Translations under genes and position numbers: made by a program
Notes under the pieces: model-generated
Database searches by the model: none
The model's input: the letters and a program-made list of their open reading frames with translations, nothing else
What the model was told of the DNA's origin: nothing
NCBI RefSeq assembly: GCF_001549985.1
Contig: NZ_LROZ01000018.1
Location: 1-64,000 of the forward strand
Direction of reading: 5' to 3'
DNA from: Myroides odoratus
GTDB taxonomy: Bacteria; Bacteroidota; Bacteroidia; Flavobacteriales; Flavobacteriaceae
Length of the DNA stretch: 64,000 bases
Shown here: positions 37,026 through 46,114 of the stretch, piece after piece
Layout: every line of letters starts with the position of its first letter
Numbering within the stretch: position 1 is the first letter of the stretch

Positions 37026-39659
37026 TTATTTAAGACCAGCCAAGCTATGCTCAATAGTCGAAATTTTAGCTAATGCATCTGCTTCTTTTTGCTTTTCATT
37101 TGCTACAACTTGTTCCGGTGCTCCGCTAACAAATTTTTCATTTGATAGTTTTCCTTGTACTGATTTCAAGAATCCTTTCAAATATTTCAACTCCTCTTCT
37201 AATTTGGCAATTTCTTCCTCTACATTTACATTGCCTTCCATTGGAATAAAATACTCATTCGATTTTACTCGGTAAGACAACGCTCCACCTACTTGATCAT
37301 TCACGTATTCTACACTTACTACATTACCAAGTTTTGAAATAACACAATCAAAATAAGTAGATATCTTTTCGTTATTGATTATTTTCAAATCAATAGTATC
37401 CTTGAATGAAATGTTTTTATCTTTTCTAATGGTACGAATACCAGCGATTACTTCCATTGCAAACTCAAACTCTTTGATTACATTTTCATCAAATGCTTTT
37501 GTTGCTGGCCATGAAGAGATTACCAAAGCTTGCTCTGCTGTACGCTCATTAATATGTTGCCAAATTTCCTCTGTCAAGAATGGCATAAATGGGTGCAACA
37601 ATTTCAAGTTTTCCTCCAATAGTTCGATTACTTTAGTATAGGTTGCGCGATCTATAGGTTGTTGATATCCTGGTTTAATCATTTCTAAGAACCAAGAACA
37701 GAAATCATCCCATACCAATTTATAGATTGCCATTAAGGCATCTGAAATTCTGTATTTAGAGAAATGATCTTCAATTTCCACTAGTGTTTTTTGCAACTTC
37801 GCTTCGTACCAAGCTAAAGATACCTTCGCTGTTTCTGGTTGTTCTAATGCATCAGAAACTTCCCAACCTTTAATCAAACGAAATGCGTTCCAAACCTTAT
37901 TGGTAAATGCTTTTCCTTGTGCACATAATTCTTCATCAAATAAGATATCGTTTCCTGCAGAAGCAGACAACAATAAACCTACGCGAACGCCATCCGCACC
38001 AAATTTATCAATTAATCCTAACGCATCCGGAGAGTTTCCTAATGATTTAGACATCTTACGGCGTTGTTTATCTCGTACGATTCCGGTGAAATACACATTC
38101 GTAAACGGTTGTTTTCCAGTATATTCATATCCTGCCATGATCATACGCGCTACCCAGAAGAAAATAATATCTGGACCTGTAACAAGATCATTTGTAGGAT
38201 AATAGTATTTAAACTCTTCGTTTTCTGGATCAATCAATCCGTTGAATACAGACATAGGCCATAACCAAGAAGAGAACCACGTATCTAACGCATCTTCATC
38301 CTGTTTTAAATCTGCCACAGTTAAATCTGCTTTTCCTGTTTTAGCTTTTGCTAATTCAAGAGCTGCTTCTTTGGTTTCTGCAACGACAAAATCTTCTTTT
38401 CCATCTCCGTAAAAGAAAGCTGGAATTTGGTGTCCCCACCACAATTGACGAGAAATATTCCAATCGCGAATATTTTCCAACCAACTTCTATACGTACTGT
38501 TATAACGACTTGGATATAATTTCACATCTTCCGTTGTCATTACTGCATCTAGCGCTGGTTTAGCCAATTCTTCCATTTTCAAGAACCACTGATCTGATAA
38601 ACGCGGTTCAATAACTGCTTTCGTACGCTCAGAAGTTCCCACATTATTCATGTAGTTTTCTACTTTGTCTAACGCACCAATGGCAGCTAATTCTGTTTCA
38701 ATTTCCTTGCGAACCACAAAGCGATCTTTCCCCTTGTAGTGTAAACCTAAATCGTTTAGCGTTGCATCTGCATTGAAAATATCAATAATTTCCAAGTTGT
38801 GACGTTCCCCTAACTCTTTATCATTTACATCGTGTGCTGGTGTTACTTTCAAACATCCTGTTCCGAATTCCATATCTACATAGTCATCGAAGATAATAGG
38901 CACTACGCGATTACAAATCGGCACGATTGCATTTTTACCTTTTAAATGTTGGTAACGCTCATCATTTGGATTAATACAGATAGCAGAATCACCCAAAATT
39001 GTTTCTGGACGAGTTGTTGCAATCGTTAAATAATCTGAAGTTCCTTCGATTTGATAGTTTACGTGATATAGTTTTCCTTGGCGTTCTTCATAAATAACCT
39101 CTTCATCCGATAAGGTTGTTTTCGCTTCAGGATCCCAGTTCACCATACGATATCCGCGGTAAATCAATCCTTTATTATACAAATCAACAAACAACTTGAT
39201 TACTTGTTGTGACATTTCTGGGTCCATCGTAAACTTTGTACGTTCCCAATCACAAGAAGCTCCTAGTTTTTTCAACTGATCTAAAATCACACCGCCATAT
39301 TCCTCTTTCCATTCCCATGCGTGTTTCAAAAACTCTTCTCTAGTTAAGTCGTTTTTATTGATTCCCTGCTCTCTCAATTTAGCGACGACTTTGGCTTCAG
39401 TTGCAATAGATGCGTGATCCGTTCCAGGGACCCAACATGCGTTTAGCCCTTTTAAACGTGCGCGACGTATTAATACATCTTGAATTGTAACATTCAACAT
39501 ATGCCCCATATGCAATACTCCCGTTACGTTTGGTGGAGGTATTACAATGGTGTACGGCTGTCTTTCATCTGGTACAGATCGGAAAAAATTATTTTCCATC
39601 CAATACTGATACCATTTTTGCTCTACTTGCTTTGCGTCAAATTGTGCAGGAATTACCAT
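37026..39659 (-). CDS. valS: Valine-tRNA ligase
   Basis: An 877-residue class I aminoacyl-tRNA synthetase. The HIGH box appears in PPPNVTGVLHMGHML, the editing domain holds TIATTRPETILGDSAI, and the KMSKS box is in RRKMSKSLGNSPDALGL. The C-terminal anticodon-binding region ends in the ValS coiled-coil arm (NVEEEIAKLEEELKYLKGF). Length is standard for the bacterial form. It has its own terminator. Confidence 0.98.
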   Translation of the reverse strand: MVIPAQFDAKQVEQKWYQYWMENNFFRSVPDERQPYTIVIPPPNVTGVLHMGHMLNVTIQDVLIRRARLKGLNACWVPGTDHASIATEAKVVAKLREQGINKNDLTREEFLKHAWEWKEEYGGVILDQLKKLGASCDWERTKFTMDPEMSQQVIKLFVDLYNKGLIYRGYRMVNWDPEAKTTLSDEEVIYEERQGKLYHVNYQIEGTSDYLTIATTRPETILGDSAICINPNDERYQHLKGKNAIVPICNRVVPIIFDDYVDMEFGTGCLKVTPAHDVNDKELGERHNLEIIDIFNADATLNDLGLHYKGKDRFVVRKEIETELAAIGALDKVENYMNNVGTSERTKAVIEPRLSDQWFLKMEELAKPALDAVMTTEDVKLYPSRYNSTYRSWLENIRDWNISRQLWWGHQIPAFFYGDGKEDFVVAETKEAALELAKAKTGKADLTVADLKQDEDALDTWFSSWLWPMSVFNGLIDPENEEFKYYYPTNDLVTGPDIIFFWVARMIMAGYEYTGKQPFTNVYFTGIVRDKQRRKMSKSLGNSPDALGLIDKFGADGVRVGLLLSASAGNDILFDEELCAQGKAFTNKVWNAFRLIKGWEVSDALEQPETAKVSLAWYEAKLQKTLVEIEDHFSKYRISDALMAIYKLVWDDFCSWFLEMIKPGYQQPIDRATYTKVIELLEENLKLLHPFMPFLTEEIWQHINERTAEQALVISSWPATKAFDENVIKEFEFAMEVIAGIRTIRKDKNISFKDTIDLKIINNEKISTYFDCVISKLGNVVSVEYVNDQVGGALSYRVKSNEYFIPMEGNVNVEEEIAKLEEELKYLKGFLKSVQGKLSNEKFVSGAPEQVVANEKQKEADALAKISTIEHSLAGLK

Positions 39660-39751
39660 TATTCTATAATTTAATTATTAAAAAAAAGAAAAAACATCAG
39701 GTCATAGAATAGAAAAACTATTTTTTCTGTTTTTATAACCTCAGTTTTATT

Positions 39752-39759
39752 TATCTTTG
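39752..39759 (+). promoter_or_regulatory. -7 element (TATCTTTG) of the DUF1573 gene
   Basis: An exact TAnnTTTG, about 120 nt before the ATG; the best upstream partner is only CTG. Confidence 0.45.
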
Positions 39760-39880
39760 TGTTGTACAAAAGTAATTATTACTCGTCAATTATAAAAGTA
39801 TATCTAAAATCGAATATGCGAAAAAAATTTGCGAGTTTTCGAAAAGTTTCTAATTTTACAGAACAACAAAAATTATAGTA

Positions 39881-40270
39881 ATGAAAAAATTAATAGCAGT
39901 ATTCGCATTAGTTCTATCTAGTGCCTTATCATTCGCTCAAAGTGGTCCAAAAATTCAGTTCGCAGCTGAGAACAACACTATCGATTACGGAACGGTAATC
40001 AGAGGGAATGACGATGGATTACGTTCATTCGAATTCACAAACACAGGTGATCAACCGTTGATCATTACAAACGTACGTTCTACATGTGGATGTACAGTTC
40101 CTTCAAAACCAACTGAGCCAATCATGCCAGGTAAAAAAGGAAACATCGATGTGAAATACAACATGAGCATCGGAAGAATCAGCCGTACCATTACAGTTGA
40201 ATCTAATGCAGTAAACTACGAAAACGGTACAGTGCCTTTGAGAATTAAAGGTGAAGTTGTAGAGAAATAA
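39881..40270 (+). CDS. DUF1573 secreted protein
   Basis: A 129-residue protein with signal peptide MKKLIAVFALVLSSALSFAQ and one DUF1573 immunoglobulin-like domain: TIDYGTVIRGNDDGLRSFEF, FTNTGDQPLIITNVRSTCGC and KYNMSIGRISRTITVESNA. The STCGCT motif is the family hallmark. DUF1573 is an ASPM-SPD-2-Hydin-like domain common in Bacteroidota, role unknown. It is followed by a perfect terminator. Confidence 0.92.
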   Translation: MKKLIAVFALVLSSALSFAQSGPKIQFAAENNTIDYGTVIRGNDDGLRSFEFTNTGDQPLIITNVRSTCGCTVPSKPTEPIMPGKKGNIDVKYNMSIGRISRTITVESNAVNYENGTVPLRIKGEVVEK

Positions 40271-40285
40271 TCTTTATCAGAACAT

Positions 40286-40317
40286 AAAAAAAGCCACTCA
40301 ATTGAGTGGCTTTTTTT
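40286..40317 (+). terminator. Terminator of the DUF1573 gene
   Basis: A perfect 32-bp palindrome centred between 40301 and 40302: AAAAAAAGCCACTCAA and its complement, ending in seven T. It can also stop leftward transcripts from the pseudogene. Confidence 0.9.
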
Positions 40318-40328
40318 ATGTTGAAATT

Positions 40329-40944
40329 TTATATTCTAAAACTAGTTACTTTTCCGTTCCCAACTTTATCAACCCAACCTTTCATCACTGAATTTCTTTT
40401 ATTTCCTGCATAAGTAACTTCTCCTTTTACCTCAACTTGAGCCGTTTCACCTTGATATTGGAATGTTCCCCCTTCTTTATGTACATAAGTCGCTGTTACA
40501 ATTGGGACACTAATTTCTGCACTTGAAGAAGATACTACAACAGCACTAAAGTCAAAATCAAAATCTATTCTACTTGTAGAGCTACCAAATTAGAAGCTAT
40601 GATTACCTGTAATATATGCGCTTGTAGAATTTATTGTATAATCCGTATCTCCTTTATTACCTTCCTTTATGGAATCAATATTTTCATATTCAACCCCTTC
40701 ATGGAACATCTTGAGCATCTTATCCAACTGTTCTATATCCATCTGCTCATATTCTGCTCTAAATGCTTTACTAGTTCGATCAACATTAGAATCAGGTGTC
40801 CATCCATACTTATCAAATACCTTAGTAGCCTCTTTTATTTTTAAATCTAATAAAACTTCTTTTGTTAGTTGCTCTTGTACTATCCTTACTACATCCTGTA
40901 ATAAAGACAGCTCCTAAAACAAATAGGATTAATGTTTTTTTCAT
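40329..40944 (-). pseudogene. Decayed lipoprotein gene (frameshift and in-frame stop)
   Basis: The minus strand starts with a clean lipoprotein signal, MKKTLILFVLGAVFITGCSKD, at 40944. Translation then hits a stop (TAA) after 41 codons unless the frame is moved by one base near 40880-40890. In the shifted frame the protein continues IVQEQLTKEVLLDLKIKEAT, with PDSNVDRTSKAFRAEYEQMD and INSTSAYITGNHSF, to an in-frame TAA at 40590-40592, then resumes FGSSTSRIDFDFDFSA through KGEVTYAGNKRNSVMKG to a stop at 40329-40331. The combined length is about 204 residues. I do not recognise the family. Confidence 0.82.
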
Positions 40945-41073
40945 TGTCTGAAAATTTAAATTGTTACTTCTACTAAAGTAAATTTCATCTATAATTCAGA
41001 CAATAACACACTCAAGTATTTCTAACAAAAACAACTACAAATCACATAGTTACAATATAAAAACAAAATCAAA

Positions 41074-41811
41074 CTACTTTCTAAACTCTTGATTATTAGT
41101 AATCGCTTGAGTAAAAAATTCAATGGCCTTGACCTCAACTTTTGCATCAAAACCTTTGATGTGTTTTTCATGGTGGATATCAGATCCTACAAAGTCGATT
41201 AAACCGTGTTGCAGCAAGTAGTTTGCCGCTTCTAATACATGTTTACCATAATAACCTGTTACCGATAATAGATTCAGTTGAAAAAGGCAACCTGCTTTTT
41301 TCAATTTCTTATACATGGCTGTATTTTGATGGTAAAAGTTATAGCGTTCTGGGTGAGCCAAAACAATATCATATCCATTGGACTTCAATTGAAATAAGAT
41401 ATCCATCAATTGAATAGGCGGATTCATATAGGACATTTCAACCAAAACGTAATTGTTCTTTAAGGTCAAAAGTTCTTTGTTTTCGATGCGTGGCAATAAA
41501 CTTTCATCCATCAAATACTCTGATGCGACTCTTAATTCGATTGCTTTTGCTTCCTGGGGCAATTGTTCTTGTACCTGCTGGTATTGATTTAAAATACCTT
41601 CACGGGTATTTTCCCAAACCAAAGGTGTCGTATGTGGCGTAGCGATGGCTTGTTCAAAACCAAGGCTCTGCATAGAAGAAATAATATATTTTGTATCTTC
41701 AATTGTCTTCGCTCCATCATCAATACCATAAATCAAATGGGAATGAATATCCACATAACCTTGAGGGATTAAACTTTTTAAAATCGGTTTAGATTTAAAA
41801 AATGAAAACAT
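41074..41811 (-). CDS. CpsB/CapC-type tyrosine-protein phosphatase
   Basis: A 245-residue PHP-fold phosphatase. Metal-binding residues are visible in VDIHSHLIYGIDDGAKT, ATPHTTPLVWENT, the internal Glu in ASEYLMDES, VLAHPERYNFY and FVGSDIHHEKH. Such enzymes dephosphorylate the BY-kinase that controls capsule or exopolysaccharide export; no kinase gene is in the window. It is the last of three tightly spaced leftward genes (porV-like, DUF4105, this). Confidence 0.88.
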   Translation of the reverse strand: MFSFFKSKPILKSLIPQGYVDIHSHLIYGIDDGAKTIEDTKYIISSMQSLGFEQAIATPHTTPLVWENTREGILNQYQQVQEQLPQEAKAIELRVASEYLMDESLLPRIENKELLTLKNNYVLVEMSYMNPPIQLMDILFQLKSNGYDIVLAHPERYNFYHQNTAMYKKLKKAGCLFQLNLLSVTGYYGKHVLEAANYLLQHGLIDFVGSDIHHEKHIKGFDAKVEVKAIEFFTQAITNNQEFRK

Positions 41812-41828
41812 AGCTTGTTATTTTTACT

Positions 41829-42944
41829 CTATACTTTTTGTCTATTTGTTTTAAACTCTAAAAACAACGTTGCAAGAGTTAAACCATACAAAGGTAAGGT
41901 TATAATTAGCTTTTCTGAGAATAAATTTAAAACAACATATAAAATTAACAACAACACAACAATTATACCTAAAATTCTTTTAATTTTCCCCTTATTTTTA
42001 ACAAATGGAATAAAAAGTAAGATAGGATTACACAAAAAAACCACATTATTTAATAATACTTCACTGTGTAGAGAATAAAATCCAACTAAAAGAAAAAATA
42101 CGCCAAAAAGCCCCATAGCAATAAAATAAATGGAGCGAATGATGCGATTGATAGACAACCCTAACACTACAGCACAAGCCAAAGAGGCAAACCAATAAGT
42201 ATTCCACCATACATAATTCTCTACAGGTTTCGATTGAAAAACGACAAGCTCTTCTTTAACCAAAGGTTGATCTCCATTCATGGATTGAGCAAGCCCTGCT
42301 TGAAACTTATCTGGTAAGAATAACAAGGCAGAAGGATGATCGACTTTATTTCCAAAAATCAGGTTAATCCCTAATTTCTCAAAATAACGATCCTTTAAAT
42401 AGGTATTTAAGATGGTGCGATAGTTTGCTTTATTTTCTTCTACATCAACTTTTACAGGTGTTGGTAGTACTTTATTCAGTACATCAACAACTTTAGTCGT
42501 ACAGTTGTTGTCTATAAATTTATAAGTATAATAGCGATTTTCTTCTTTTAAGGATTCATTTAACAGACTCCAAACCTTTTGTTTTTGTACTTGAGACAAG
42601 TTTAATTCTTGCTCAACAACAGAGCGATTATCATAGGCATAATTCACTACAAAGCTTTCATACCCTTCATAATCGACAAAATAAAGCAAATCTCCCTTTA
42701 CAAATTTTGCGTAGAAATTAGGTATTCTAAAATCGAATAATCCATAGTTATACACTCGGTCAATCCCCTCAGCTGGATCGTATACTCGAATGGCCGTATG
42801 TCCAAAAAGGGAATACAATTGCCCTCCTGTTCCACAAGTTAAAACGCTAATTTTGGCTCTATCTGACAATTGTCTATTTGCTGTATTTCCATAGCCCCAT
42901 TGTATCATAAACAGAGCGAAGAACAGCATCATTATTCTTTTCAT
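41829..42944 (-). CDS. DUF4105/Lnb-like membrane protein
   Basis: A 371-residue protein with a signal peptide, a periplasmic domain (about 25-230) and a cluster of membrane helices in the last 130 residues. SVLTCGTGGQLYSLFGHTAI with YNYGLFDFRIPNFYAKFVKG and FIDNNCTTKVVDVLNKVLP fit the DUF4105 (Lnb N-terminal periplasmic) pattern, with Cys and His resembling a papain-like dyad. In Enterococcus the Lnb protein transfers acyl groups between lipoprotein lipids; whether that applies here is unproven. It sits 3 bp from the PorV-like gene. Confidence 0.82.
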   Translation of the reverse strand: MKRIMMLFFALFMIQWGYGNTANRQLSDRAKISVLTCGTGGQLYSLFGHTAIRVYDPAEGIDRVYNYGLFDFRIPNFYAKFVKGDLLYFVDYEGYESFVVNYAYDNRSVVEQELNLSQVQKQKVWSLLNESLKEENRYYTYKFIDNNCTTKVVDVLNKVLPTPVKVDVEENKANYRTILNTYLKDRYFEKLGINLIFGNKVDHPSALLFLPDKFQAGLAQSMNGDQPLVKEELVVFQSKPVENYVWWNTYWFASLACAVVLGLSINRIIRSIYFIAMGLFGVFFLLVGFYSLHSEVLLNNVVFLCNPILLFIPFVKNKGKIKRILGIIVVLLLILYVVLNLFSEKLIITLPLYGLTLATLFLEFKTNRQKV

Positions 42945-42947
42945 TTT

Positions 42948-44024
42948 TTATTTTCTAAAAATTCCTAAATCTAATTTCAATGAGAATACATTGGAGTAAA
43001 TAGCAGCACTTTGATCTCCAATATCGGTCAAGGCATAATCTACTTGGATGCCTTTATAATGGAACCCTACTCCTATATTAGGCTGAAACTCCATTTTTTC
43101 AGTATTATCCATTTGCTTATTATGCTGAAAGTTACCTACCCCACCGCGAACGAATACTAAATTAGCATACCCAAATTCGACCCCTAAGGAAGGCGTCATA
43201 CTCATGGAACCGCTTGAAATCACGGCATTGGTTTCGGCAAATTCAACATGGAGTGCAAAAGCAGCTAACATATTTAAATCGCGGGTCAGTTTCACATTTT
43301 TAGCTACTCCTAGTTGTAATTTAGGCAATGTAATCTCTGTTGTTTCAGGCAATTCCTGATTCATTCCTTCAACGGCATTCTGTACTTTACTGTATTCTTT
43401 TTTATTGATATTCCACATATTATAGGTGGTTGTAATGTCTCGTGCCATCACCCCAAACATCCAATCAGAATTGGTTTTGTACTGCACTCCAGCATCAAAT
43501 CCAAATCCCCATGAATTGGCGAATTTTCCAATCACGCGGCGTACAACTTTAGCATTAACTCCATAGGTTAATCCTGGAATTGCCGTATTACGGGCATAAG
43601 AGAGTACAAAAGCATAATCTGCAGCAGAGAATAAACTGATGCGGTTGTAATCAATATTTCCATGTTGATCGATTAACTCTGTGGTATTCATAATATCATC
43701 CACCCCAAATCGAATGATGGAGATTCCCAAAGCGCTTCTTTCATCCAAAGGCATAGCGAATGCTGCATAGTCATATTGGGCAATATTGGCAAAATAACTA
43801 GCATGCATCAAAGCTACTTGTTGCTCTTCCAATTGCATGAGTCCTGCAGGATTCCAATAGACCGAATTCACATCTCCGCTTGAAGAAACCACACTATTTG
43901 CCATTCCCATCGCAACGGCATCAACACCAATATTCAAAAATTCATTGGAATATTTTCTTGCCTTTTGTGCATGAGCAGCAATTCCTATGCAAAGTAATAA
44001 CGTACATACTGTTAGCTTTTTCAC
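42948..44024 (-). CDS. PorV/PorQ-family type IX secretion beta-barrel protein (PorV2-like)
   Basis: A 358-residue outer membrane protein. The signal peptide MKKLTVCTLLLCIGIAAHA precedes the FadL-like opening SNEFLNIGVDAVAMGMANSV and SGDVNSVYWNPAGLM, typical of PorV/PorQ. C-terminal strands end DYALTDIGDQ...HSFSLKLDLG-like in the final 25 residues. PorV is a shuttle for T9SS substrates. This is more like the second, accessory PorV2 form of flavobacteria than canonical PorV. It heads a leftward trio with DUF4105 and CpsB-type genes. Confidence 0.82.
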   Translation of the reverse strand: MKKLTVCTLLLCIGIAAHAQKARKYSNEFLNIGVDAVAMGMANSVVSSSGDVNSVYWNPAGLMQLEEQQVALMHASYFANIAQYDYAAFAMPLDERSALGISIIRFGVDDIMNTTELIDQHGNIDYNRISLFSAADYAFVLSYARNTAIPGLTYGVNAKVVRRVIGKFANSWGFGFDAGVQYKTNSDWMFGVMARDITTTYNMWNINKKEYSKVQNAVEGMNQELPETTEITLPKLQLGVAKNVKLTRDLNMLAAFALHVEFAETNAVISSGSMSMTPSLGVEFGYANLVFVRGGVGNFQHNKQMDNTEKMEFQPNIGVGFHYKGIQVDYALTDIGDQSAAIYSNVFSLKLDLGIFRK

Positions 44025-44110
44025 AAACCTTTATTTATTATTCATACTAAGTTGTAAAAATAGTAAAAAACTAAAAGGCTATGAAGATATTATTATTACT
44101 AAGTTTATGA

Positions 44111-44118
44111 TACCTTTG
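44111..44118 (+). promoter_or_regulatory. -7 element (TACCTTTG) of pssA
   Basis: An exact TAnnTTTG match 54 nt before the ATG; no TTG is found at the usual distance. Confidence 0.4.
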
Positions 44119-44172
44119 TATAGGAAATCAAGTCCATTTATTTTAATATACAAAGACTAAAATAAAACATAC

Positions 44173-44913
44173 ATGAAAAAACACCTTCCAAATTTCATCA
44201 CTTTATTAAACTTAGCATCAGGATTAATTGCTTGTATCTATGCTTTTGACGACAATATTCACATGGCCTTTTTATGGGTCTGTATTGGTATTTTCTTCGA
44301 TTATTGGGATGGATTTGTAGCGCGCATCCTCAATGTTAAGAGCGAATTAGGACTTCAATTGGATTCTTTAGCGGATATGGTAACAAGTGGTGTAGTACCC
44401 GGATTAATCATTTACAAACAGTTAGCTAATATTCAAGAGACGCAAGGGCCGTATAACCTCACCCCTGAAACCTATTATATGGCTATTGTTCCGTATTTAG
44501 GTTTTCTAATCACATTGGGAGCTGCTTATCGTTTGGCAAAATTCAATATTGACACAAGACAAACAGATTCGTTTATTGGGCTACCAACTCCAGGAAATGC
44601 ACTTTTTATCTTGAGTTTACCTTTAATCGTCAGTACAACTAGTTCTGAAGCTGTGATTTCTTTCTTGAGCAATCCGTATGTATTAGTGATCATCAGTATA
44701 TTGAGTGCTTATATCATGAATGCGGAGTTACCTCTATTTTCGCTAAAAATCAATCCTAAAAATTTAGGAGCTTATAAATTGCAATTGGGATTTGTAATCG
44801 TTTCAATTATTCTATTGATTGCTTTACATTACTTGGCAATTCCAATTATCATTTTGCTTTACATTTTACTTTCGGTGGTTAAAAATACCACAACGAAAAA
44901 AGAAATAGCTTAA
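44173..44913 (+). CDS. pssA: CDP-diacylglycerol-serine O-phosphatidyltransferase
   Basis: A 246-residue inner membrane enzyme making phosphatidylserine, the precursor of phosphatidylethanolamine. The CDP-alcohol phosphotransferase motif is complete: D-x2-D-G-x2-A-R-x8-G-x3-D-x3-D, running from FDYWDGFVARIL to LQLDSLAD. About seven membrane helices follow the N-terminal PNFITLLNLASGLIACI. It stands alone, converging on DUF3667 at a strong terminator. Confidence 0.95.
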   Translation: MKKHLPNFITLLNLASGLIACIYAFDDNIHMAFLWVCIGIFFDYWDGFVARILNVKSELGLQLDSLADMVTSGVVPGLIIYKQLANIQETQGPYNLTPETYYMAIVPYLGFLITLGAAYRLAKFNIDTRQTDSFIGLPTPGNALFILSLPLIVSTTSSEAVISFLSNPYVLVIISILSAYIMNAELPLFSLKINPKNLGAYKLQLGFVIVSIILLIALHYLAIPIIILLYILLSVVKNTTTKKEIA

Positions 44914-44946
44914 AAAAAGGGTCTGCAAATGCAGACCCTTTTTTTT
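44912..44946. terminator. Bidirectional terminator between pssA and the DUF3667 gene
   Basis: AAAAAAAGGGTCTGC pairs with GCAGACCCTTTTTTT around AAAT. It spans the pssA stop codon and serves both convergent genes. Confidence 0.9.
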
Positions 44947-44947
44947 A

Positions 44948-45676
44948 TTATTTTAGTAAAAGACTCAAAATGACTCCAACGACGACGATAACCACTTGAA
45001 ACGTAACCATACCCAAAACATAACTGAGCAGGGCTTTGAAATAACTAAGGCGTGTTCCTTCATAAAACTGCCCAATACTCCACGTTAAATACACCAACAT
45101 AATAAAGCCCATAATAAACTCGTTCAACAATGCTACTGTAGGGAAAGTAAAATTCAAGACAACATGAAAGGTATACAACAACATCCCTTGTGCCATCACT
45201 AAACTCATTACGACAAAGGTTTCATATAGATTATACTTGTAATCGCTAAAAAGAAATTTCGTCCATAAAGTAATCGGCACTAACAACAATAAATTGGCGT
45301 ATCCATAATTATTTTGTACCCAATAAAACAATTGATAGATCAAGGAATCACCATAGATACTCTTGATCATTTCATTCTGTATTACATCTGTTTTAAAGTA
45401 ATGCGAGATGAACGTATAAATCAAAGAGGTAAGAATAAGATACGTAATGGGTTTCGTTATCTTTTGTCGATCCTCTTGTATATACTCTCGAATTACTTTT
45501 CCCGGTCGGAGAAATAATTCTCTGGCTGTATAAAGGAAGCCTCTTTCATATCCAATTAACTTCAATAGTTCTTGCGTAAGATAAGACTTATCAATACGGT
45601 GAATAACTAAGGGATTTCCACAACAACTGCAGAAATCACCTGAACTTTCGGTTTTACAATTAGAACAACTAGCCAT
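44948..45676 (-). CDS. DUF3667 membrane protein
   Basis: A 242-residue protein. The N-terminus forms a zinc ribbon (CSNCKTESSGDFCSCCGNPL), then KLIGYERGFLYTARELFLRPGKVIREYI, the DUF3667 signature, and five or six membrane helices. The family is Bacteroidota-rich and has no known function. It starts 2 bp after the small 45679-45927 gene, so the two form a compact operon. Confidence 0.88.
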   Translation of the reverse strand: MASCSNCKTESSGDFCSCCGNPLVIHRIDKSYLTQELLKLIGYERGFLYTARELFLRPGKVIREYIQEDRQKITKPITYLILTSLIYTFISHYFKTDVIQNEMIKSIYGDSLIYQLFYWVQNNYGYANLLLLVPITLWTKFLFSDYKYNLYETFVVMSLVMAQGMLLYTFHVVLNFTFPTVALLNEFIMGFIMLVYLTWSIGQFYEGTRLSYFKALLSYVLGMVTFQVVIVVVGVILSLLLK

Positions 45677-45678
45677 GT

Positions 45679-45927
45679 TTATTTTAAATTGCGAAGTTTC
45701 AATTCTTTTTCAATGGATTTATAATCTTGTCCACTCTTCAGTAAAATAAAAACAAAAAACAAAGGGAAGAACGTAAAAAAGTCTACGCCTTTTTTATAGG
45801 TATTATAAAGGGAAACTCCTATAAATGCACCAATAATAGCAGCATTAATTAAATAATATGTTCTCGCCTTTTTTCCTTTTTCGATTAAGGCTTCATCCGT
45901 TAATGCTTTTATTTCTTCTTCTTTCAT
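45679..45927 (-). CDS. Small two-helix membrane protein
   Basis: An 82-residue protein beginning MKEEEIKALTDEALIEKGKK. An acidic N-terminal helix is followed by two membrane segments (about 25-41 and 50-64) and a basic tail ending RNLK. I do not recognise a named family. It precedes the DUF3667 gene by 2 bp and may be its partner. Confidence 0.7.
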   Translation of the reverse strand: MKEEEIKALTDEALIEKGKKARTYYLINAAIIGAFIGVSLYNTYKKGVDFFTFFPLFFVFILLKSGQDYKSIEKELKLRNLK

Positions 45928-46090
45928 CTATATGGTTTTTATAACACCTAATGCTACGCTCTACTGCATTAGATCAACGGTTCAAGACAAATACCTAAAC
46001 AATCGTTTTTATTTCATCCAAATGTATAAAAAACCACAACACAAAATAAAATCACGGCATCAAACCTATTGAAAAAAAATGGGTTCAAAA

Positions 46091-46114
46091 AAAAAAGTAA
46101 CCTTGCGGTTACTT
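46091..46114 (-). terminator. Terminator overlapping the NYN-LOTUS stop codon
   Basis: AAGTAACC and GGTTACTT pair around TTGC; the right arm covers the stop codon at 46109-46111. Leftward it leads into a T-run. Confidence 0.75.

Noticed and set aside
40599..40917. Short rightward open frames over the decayed lipoprotein region
   Set aside because: They are hydrophobic shadows of the minus-strand lipoprotein remnant; the minus strand has the proper signal peptide and coherent protein.
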